The position numbers and the translations under genes are program-made. The notes below the pieces were generated by a model. The model searched no databases, was not told where the DNA came from, and saw only the letters and a program-made list of their open reading frames with translations. Below are positions 6,426 through 8,298 of a stretch of 8,298 bases of DNA, one piece after another. Every line of letters begins with the position of its first letter. Position 1 is the first letter of the stretch. Source of the DNA: Novosphingobium sp. UBA6722 (GTDB lineage: Bacteria > Pseudomonadota > Alphaproteobacteria > Sphingomonadales > Sphingomonadaceae); the NCBI GenBank assembly GCA_002454125.1, contig DKII01000036.1, positions 1 to 8,298 of the forward strand, read 5' to 3'.

Positions 6426-7181
6426 CGCCTTGACGTCAGTCCACAACGCTTCCTGTTGATCGATAGTCAGTCCGGCAAAGTCTACACCGCGCGCGCGGGC
6501 CAGCTCTTCCATCCCGCGAAAGCGGCGCTCGAACTTGCGGTTGGCCGCGCGCAAGGCGTCTTCCGGGGCAACGCCAAAAGCTCTCGCAACATTGACGGCT
6601 GCAAAGAGGAGGTCGCCAGCCTCTTCGATGCGATCCTGTTCTGTTCCGGCCGCAGTGAGTTCGTCCATTTCCTCCCGCAGCTTGTCCATCGGACCTTCCA
6701 GATCGGTCCAATCGAACCCCTGCCGCGCCGCGCGTTTTTGCAGCTTCTCGGCCCGCAGCAAGGCCGGCAGCGCCAGGGCGACGCCATCAAGCGCGCTGGT
6801 TGCACCCTTGGCTTCGCGTTCTTCCGCCTTGAGGCTTTCCCAGCGTTCCTCGCGAGATTGGCCATCATCATCGGCATCGCCAAAGATATGCGGGTGGCGC
6901 GCTTCCATCTTGGCGCTGATTGTTTCGGCCACGGCATGAAAATCGAAGTGTCCGGCTTCCTCGGCCATGCGGGCGTGGAACACGACCTGGAGCAGCAGGT
7001 CACCCAGTTCCTCCTTGAGGGCCGGCAGATCGCCACGCTCGATCGCGTCGGCGACTTCGTAGGCTTCCTCGAGCGTGTACGGCGCGATCGTGGCGAAGTT
7101 CTGCGCAAGATCCCATTCACAGCCATGCTGCGGATCGCGAAGGCGGGCCATGATGGCGAGGAGGCGGTCGATGGGGGGCAC
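6402..7181 (-). CDS. mazG: MazG, nucleoside triphosphate pyrophosphohydrolase
   Basis: A 259-residue cytoplasmic enzyme, close to the 263 of E. coli MazG, that hydrolyses NTPs to NMP and pyrophosphate; it cleans up non-canonical nucleotides and in E. coli affects ppGpp. It has two MazG domains. In the first, the magnesium ligands are LEEAYE (Glu38, Glu39, Glu42) and EELGD (Glu58, Asp61), at the same positions as in E. coli. The second repeats the pattern with REEMDE (Glu170, Glu171, Glu174) and EEAGD (Glu187, Asp190). The GTG start at 7181 gives MPPIDRLLAIMARLRDP, which aligns from residue 1 with E. coli MazG, and a stop codon five codons upstream (7197-7199) excludes longer versions. No Shine-Dalgarno is visible before it. 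It is convergent with hflX, the two coding regions sharing 24 bases. It appears intact. Confidence 0.95.
   Translation of the reverse strand: MPPIDRLLAIMARLRDPQHGCEWDLAQNFATIAPYTLEEAYEVADAIERGDLPALKEELGDLLLQVVFHARMAEEAGHFDFHAVAETISAKMEARHPHIFGDADDDGQSREERWESLKAEEREAKGATSALDGVALALPALLRAEKLQKRAARQGFDWTDLEGPMDKLREEMDELTAAGTEQDRIEEAGDLLFAAVNVARAFGVAPEDALRAANRKFERRFRGMEELARARGVDFAGLTIDQQEALWTDVKASEANKAP
6422..6439. other. Inverted repeat across the hflX/mazG convergent 3' ends
   Basis: CTGACG (6422-6427) and CGTCAG (6434-6439) can form a six-base-pair stem with a six-base loop. It straddles the hflX stop codon and lies within the last codons of mazG. There is no T-run on either strand. It could serve as a weak two-way terminator or 3'-end protector, since the overlapping genes leave no intergenic room for one. 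Confidence 0.3.
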
Positions 7182-7214
7182 GGTTGTTTCGGTTTTTTAG
7201 AGCGCTCAAGGTTC

Positions 7215-7228
7215 GTGTCTAGTGACAC
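7215..7228. repeat. Short dyad upstream of mazG
   Basis: GTGTC (7215-7219) and GACAC (7224-7228) are inverted around TAGT. It is the smaller of two dyads in the 140-base divergent region between mazG and the Ntn-hydrolase gene, and lies 34 bases before the mazG start. It is too short to call an operator on its own. Confidence 0.3.
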
Positions 7229-7236
7229 CCGAATTT

Positions 7237-7254
7237 AGTCTCACGGGTGAGACT
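7237..7254. promoter_or_regulatory. 18-base palindrome in the divergent intergenic region, candidate operator
   Basis: AGTCTCAC and GTGAGACT form a perfect eight-base inverted repeat around GG. It lies between two divergent genes, about 23 bases upstream of the predicted -35 of the 7322 gene and 56 bases before the mazG start, a natural place for a regulator to act on either gene. The left half of an alternative stem, CACCCG (7226-7231), can pair with CGGGTG (7244-7249). It is outside the transcript predicted for the 7322 gene, so a DNA-binding role is more likely than an RNA one for that gene. Confidence 0.45.
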
Positions 7255-7276
7255 TTGCGGCGTAGTTGCGCCCTAA

Positions 7277-7305
7277 TTGGACGCACTGGTCTTAAGCTAT
7301 ATAAC
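7277..7305 (+). promoter_or_regulatory. Sigma70-like promoter of the Ntn-hydrolase gene
   Basis: TTGGAC (7277-7282) and TATAAC (7300-7305) are separated by exactly 17 bases in an AT-rich stretch. Transcription would start near 7311-7312, only about ten bases before the ATG at 7322. No Shine-Dalgarno fits in that leader, so the mRNA would be almost leaderless. Confidence 0.55.
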
Positions 7306-7321
7306 TGAATATATCCAACTT

Positions 7322-8215
7322 ATGACCCTCACTATAACCTTAGCGACAAATCAGTATGTCGCGTGCGCTGCAGACCGTCGCCTCGTTAGCGGACGTCGCG
7401 TAGTGAGCGAGCAGGCTCGAAAATTGATGATAATTGGAAATGAATTCAACGCGCTGGTGGCGTACAACGGTATCGGATCATACAAACCGAAGGGATCAGG
7501 TCTAAACGAAACGCCTAACGATTGGGTGTCACAAGCATCCCGTCCTAATCAGTCGCTTCACGATTTCATCGCCCGACTTAGAACGATTGCTGAACCACGC
7601 CTGAGGGCGCTCGCGCCATTTTTCCCGGACCACGGTCCAAAGCATACATTTGTGATTACAGGATTTAATGATGGTCGCGCGTTCATCGGAACACTTTCGA
7701 ATTATGAAGACCTGAACGGTCATCCATCCGAAAAAGCGATCGATCAGCTGACGTGGGATATGAGAGAGATCTATGGAAATGAATATCGATTGTTGATGAC
7801 GGGTGCGGTTCATATCACACGTGGCAGATCTCGGGATAAATTGACCAAAGCGATAGAGGATGGACTAATTCCGCGTGAGGTTACATCGCGCATGACAAAG
7901 GTAATTAGGGATACCTCATTCGTCGATCGTTTGAAGGGGTCCGTAGGAAGCGGGGTGATGTCTGCAATTTGCTATCGAGGCGGCCTCTTCGAGGGACGTG
8001 CGAGTGCAGTCGGTGGGAGCGACGTTATCGATATCGCCGATTCACTCCTGGACGGTGCTGAGTTTAGAGATGGCCAGTTGTTGAAGAGCGATGCAGCCAA
8101 AGGACACAACCCGGCTGCTACACGATTGGCTCTCGAAAGAAGCTGCGTAGGTTGTCGGAATCCCGTGCCATGGGGACTCAAAAAGTGTCCGTCCTGTGAT
8201 CGGGTTTGTGACTAA
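7322..8215 (+). CDS. Proteasome-superfamily Ntn-hydrolase-like protein with C-terminal zinc ribbon
   Basis: A 297-residue protein of no family I can name. The N-terminus (MTLTITLATNQYVACAADRR) reads like a proteasome beta or HslV subunit. With Met removed, Thr is residue 1, Asp is 17 and Lys is 33 (in SEQARKLMII), the exact catalytic spacing of that superfamily. ALVAYNGIG fits the next strand and turn. Later, LLMTGAV (Thr160-Gly161, Met as 1) and RDTS...GSVGSGVMSAICYRGG (Asp197, Ser199) resemble the segments holding Ser129 and Asp166/Ser169 of archaeal beta subunits. A zinc ribbon closes the protein: Cys275-x2-Cys278-x10-Cys289-x2-Cys292, plus Cys296. Proteolytic or amidohydrolase activity is inferred; the substrate is unknown. 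The ATG at 7322 is preferred because it exposes Thr1; an in-frame TTG at 7277 coincides with the -35 box. GC is much lower than in neighbouring genes, suggesting horizontal acquisition. No unfoldase or partner gene is visible. Confidence 0.7.
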   Translation: MTLTITLATNQYVACAADRRLVSGRRVVSEQARKLMIIGNEFNALVAYNGIGSYKPKGSGLNETPNDWVSQASRPNQSLHDFIARLRTIAEPRLRALAPFFPDHGPKHTFVITGFNDGRAFIGTLSNYEDLNGHPSEKAIDQLTWDMREIYGNEYRLLMTGAVHITRGRSRDKLTKAIEDGLIPREVTSRMTKVIRDTSFVDRLKGSVGSGVMSAICYRGGLFEGRASAVGGSDVIDIADSLLDGAEFRDGQLLKSDAAKGHNPAATRLALERSCVGCRNPVPWGLKKCPSCDRVCD

Positions 8216-8298
8216 GGCGCAGTTGGTGTTACATTCGAGAGTGGCCAGTCTGAGAAAGGCGGGTGTGTCCATGCCTGTCTCTGCAATTTAGACAAGAC
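8216..8298. other. Non-coding tail of the window
   Basis: The 83 bases after the last stop codon show no convincing gene start, terminator or repeat. A weak TGTCT/AGACA inverted pair (8276-8280 and 8290-8294) with a nine-base loop is the only structure seen. The next gene lies beyond the window. Confidence 0.4.

Noticed and set aside
6456..7238. Open frame on the + strand (260 codons) opposite mazG
   Set aside because: mazG on the - strand has both sets of catalytic acidic residues at their expected positions; the + reading is a shadow.
7277..7321. TTG at 7277 as a longer start for the Ntn-hydrolase gene
   Set aside because: It coincides with the -35 element, has no Shine-Dalgarno, and would bury the Thr1 whose spacing to Asp17 and Lys33 is exact when the protein starts at 7322.
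8042..8272. Small open frame on the - strand (76 codons) near the right end
   Set aside because: It overlaps the zinc-ribbon end of the 7322 gene and shows no recognisable domain.
1..8298. CRISPR array, insertion sequence, tRNA or rRNA gene
   Set aside because: I found no regularly spaced direct repeats, transposase motifs, terminal inverted repeats or tRNA-like cloverleaf sequence on either strand.

Overview
The window looks like a chromosomal segment from a high-GC alphaproteobacterium, probably a sphingomonad. Three things point that way: the gene order ntrC-ntrY-ntrX-hfq-hflX, typical of alphaproteobacteria; an NtrX without the sigma54-contact loop; and an Hfq built from two fused Sm domains, a form I recall from Zymomonas and Novosphingobium. 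The order-level assignment is inference.

Positions 1-6425 are core, co-oriented genes on the + strand. They are the 3' part of ntrC, ntrY (membrane histidine kinase), ntrX (its response regulator), hfq (tandem-Sm RNA chaperone) and hflX (ribosome-associated GTPase). Together they form the nitrogen/redox two-component cluster followed by a post-transcriptional and ribosome-stress pair. ntrX has a clear Shine-Dalgarno. A 130-base gap with a perfect stem-loop separates ntrX from hfq. hflX starts inside or exactly at the end of hfq. mazG (nucleotide house-cleaning pyrophosphohydrolase) lies on the - strand, and its last 24 bases overlap the end of hflX.

From about 7182 the character changes. A 140-base intergenic region carries two dyads and a good sigma70-like promoter, and GC drops visibly: a hand-counted 60-base line at 5641 has 47 G+C, while lines at 7381 and 7741 have 30 and 25. 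The gene that follows (7322-8215) is the most interesting item. Read from its ATG and with Met removed, the protein has Thr1, Asp17 and Lys33, exactly the proteasome beta/HslV catalytic spacing. It also has a later TG and RD-S-G pattern that fits the same fold, and a C-terminal four-cysteine zinc ribbon. I read it as a stand-alone, probably horizontally acquired, proteasome-superfamily Ntn-hydrolase of a type I do not recognise.

I see no tRNA or rRNA genes, CRISPR arrays, insertion sequences or integrases in the window.
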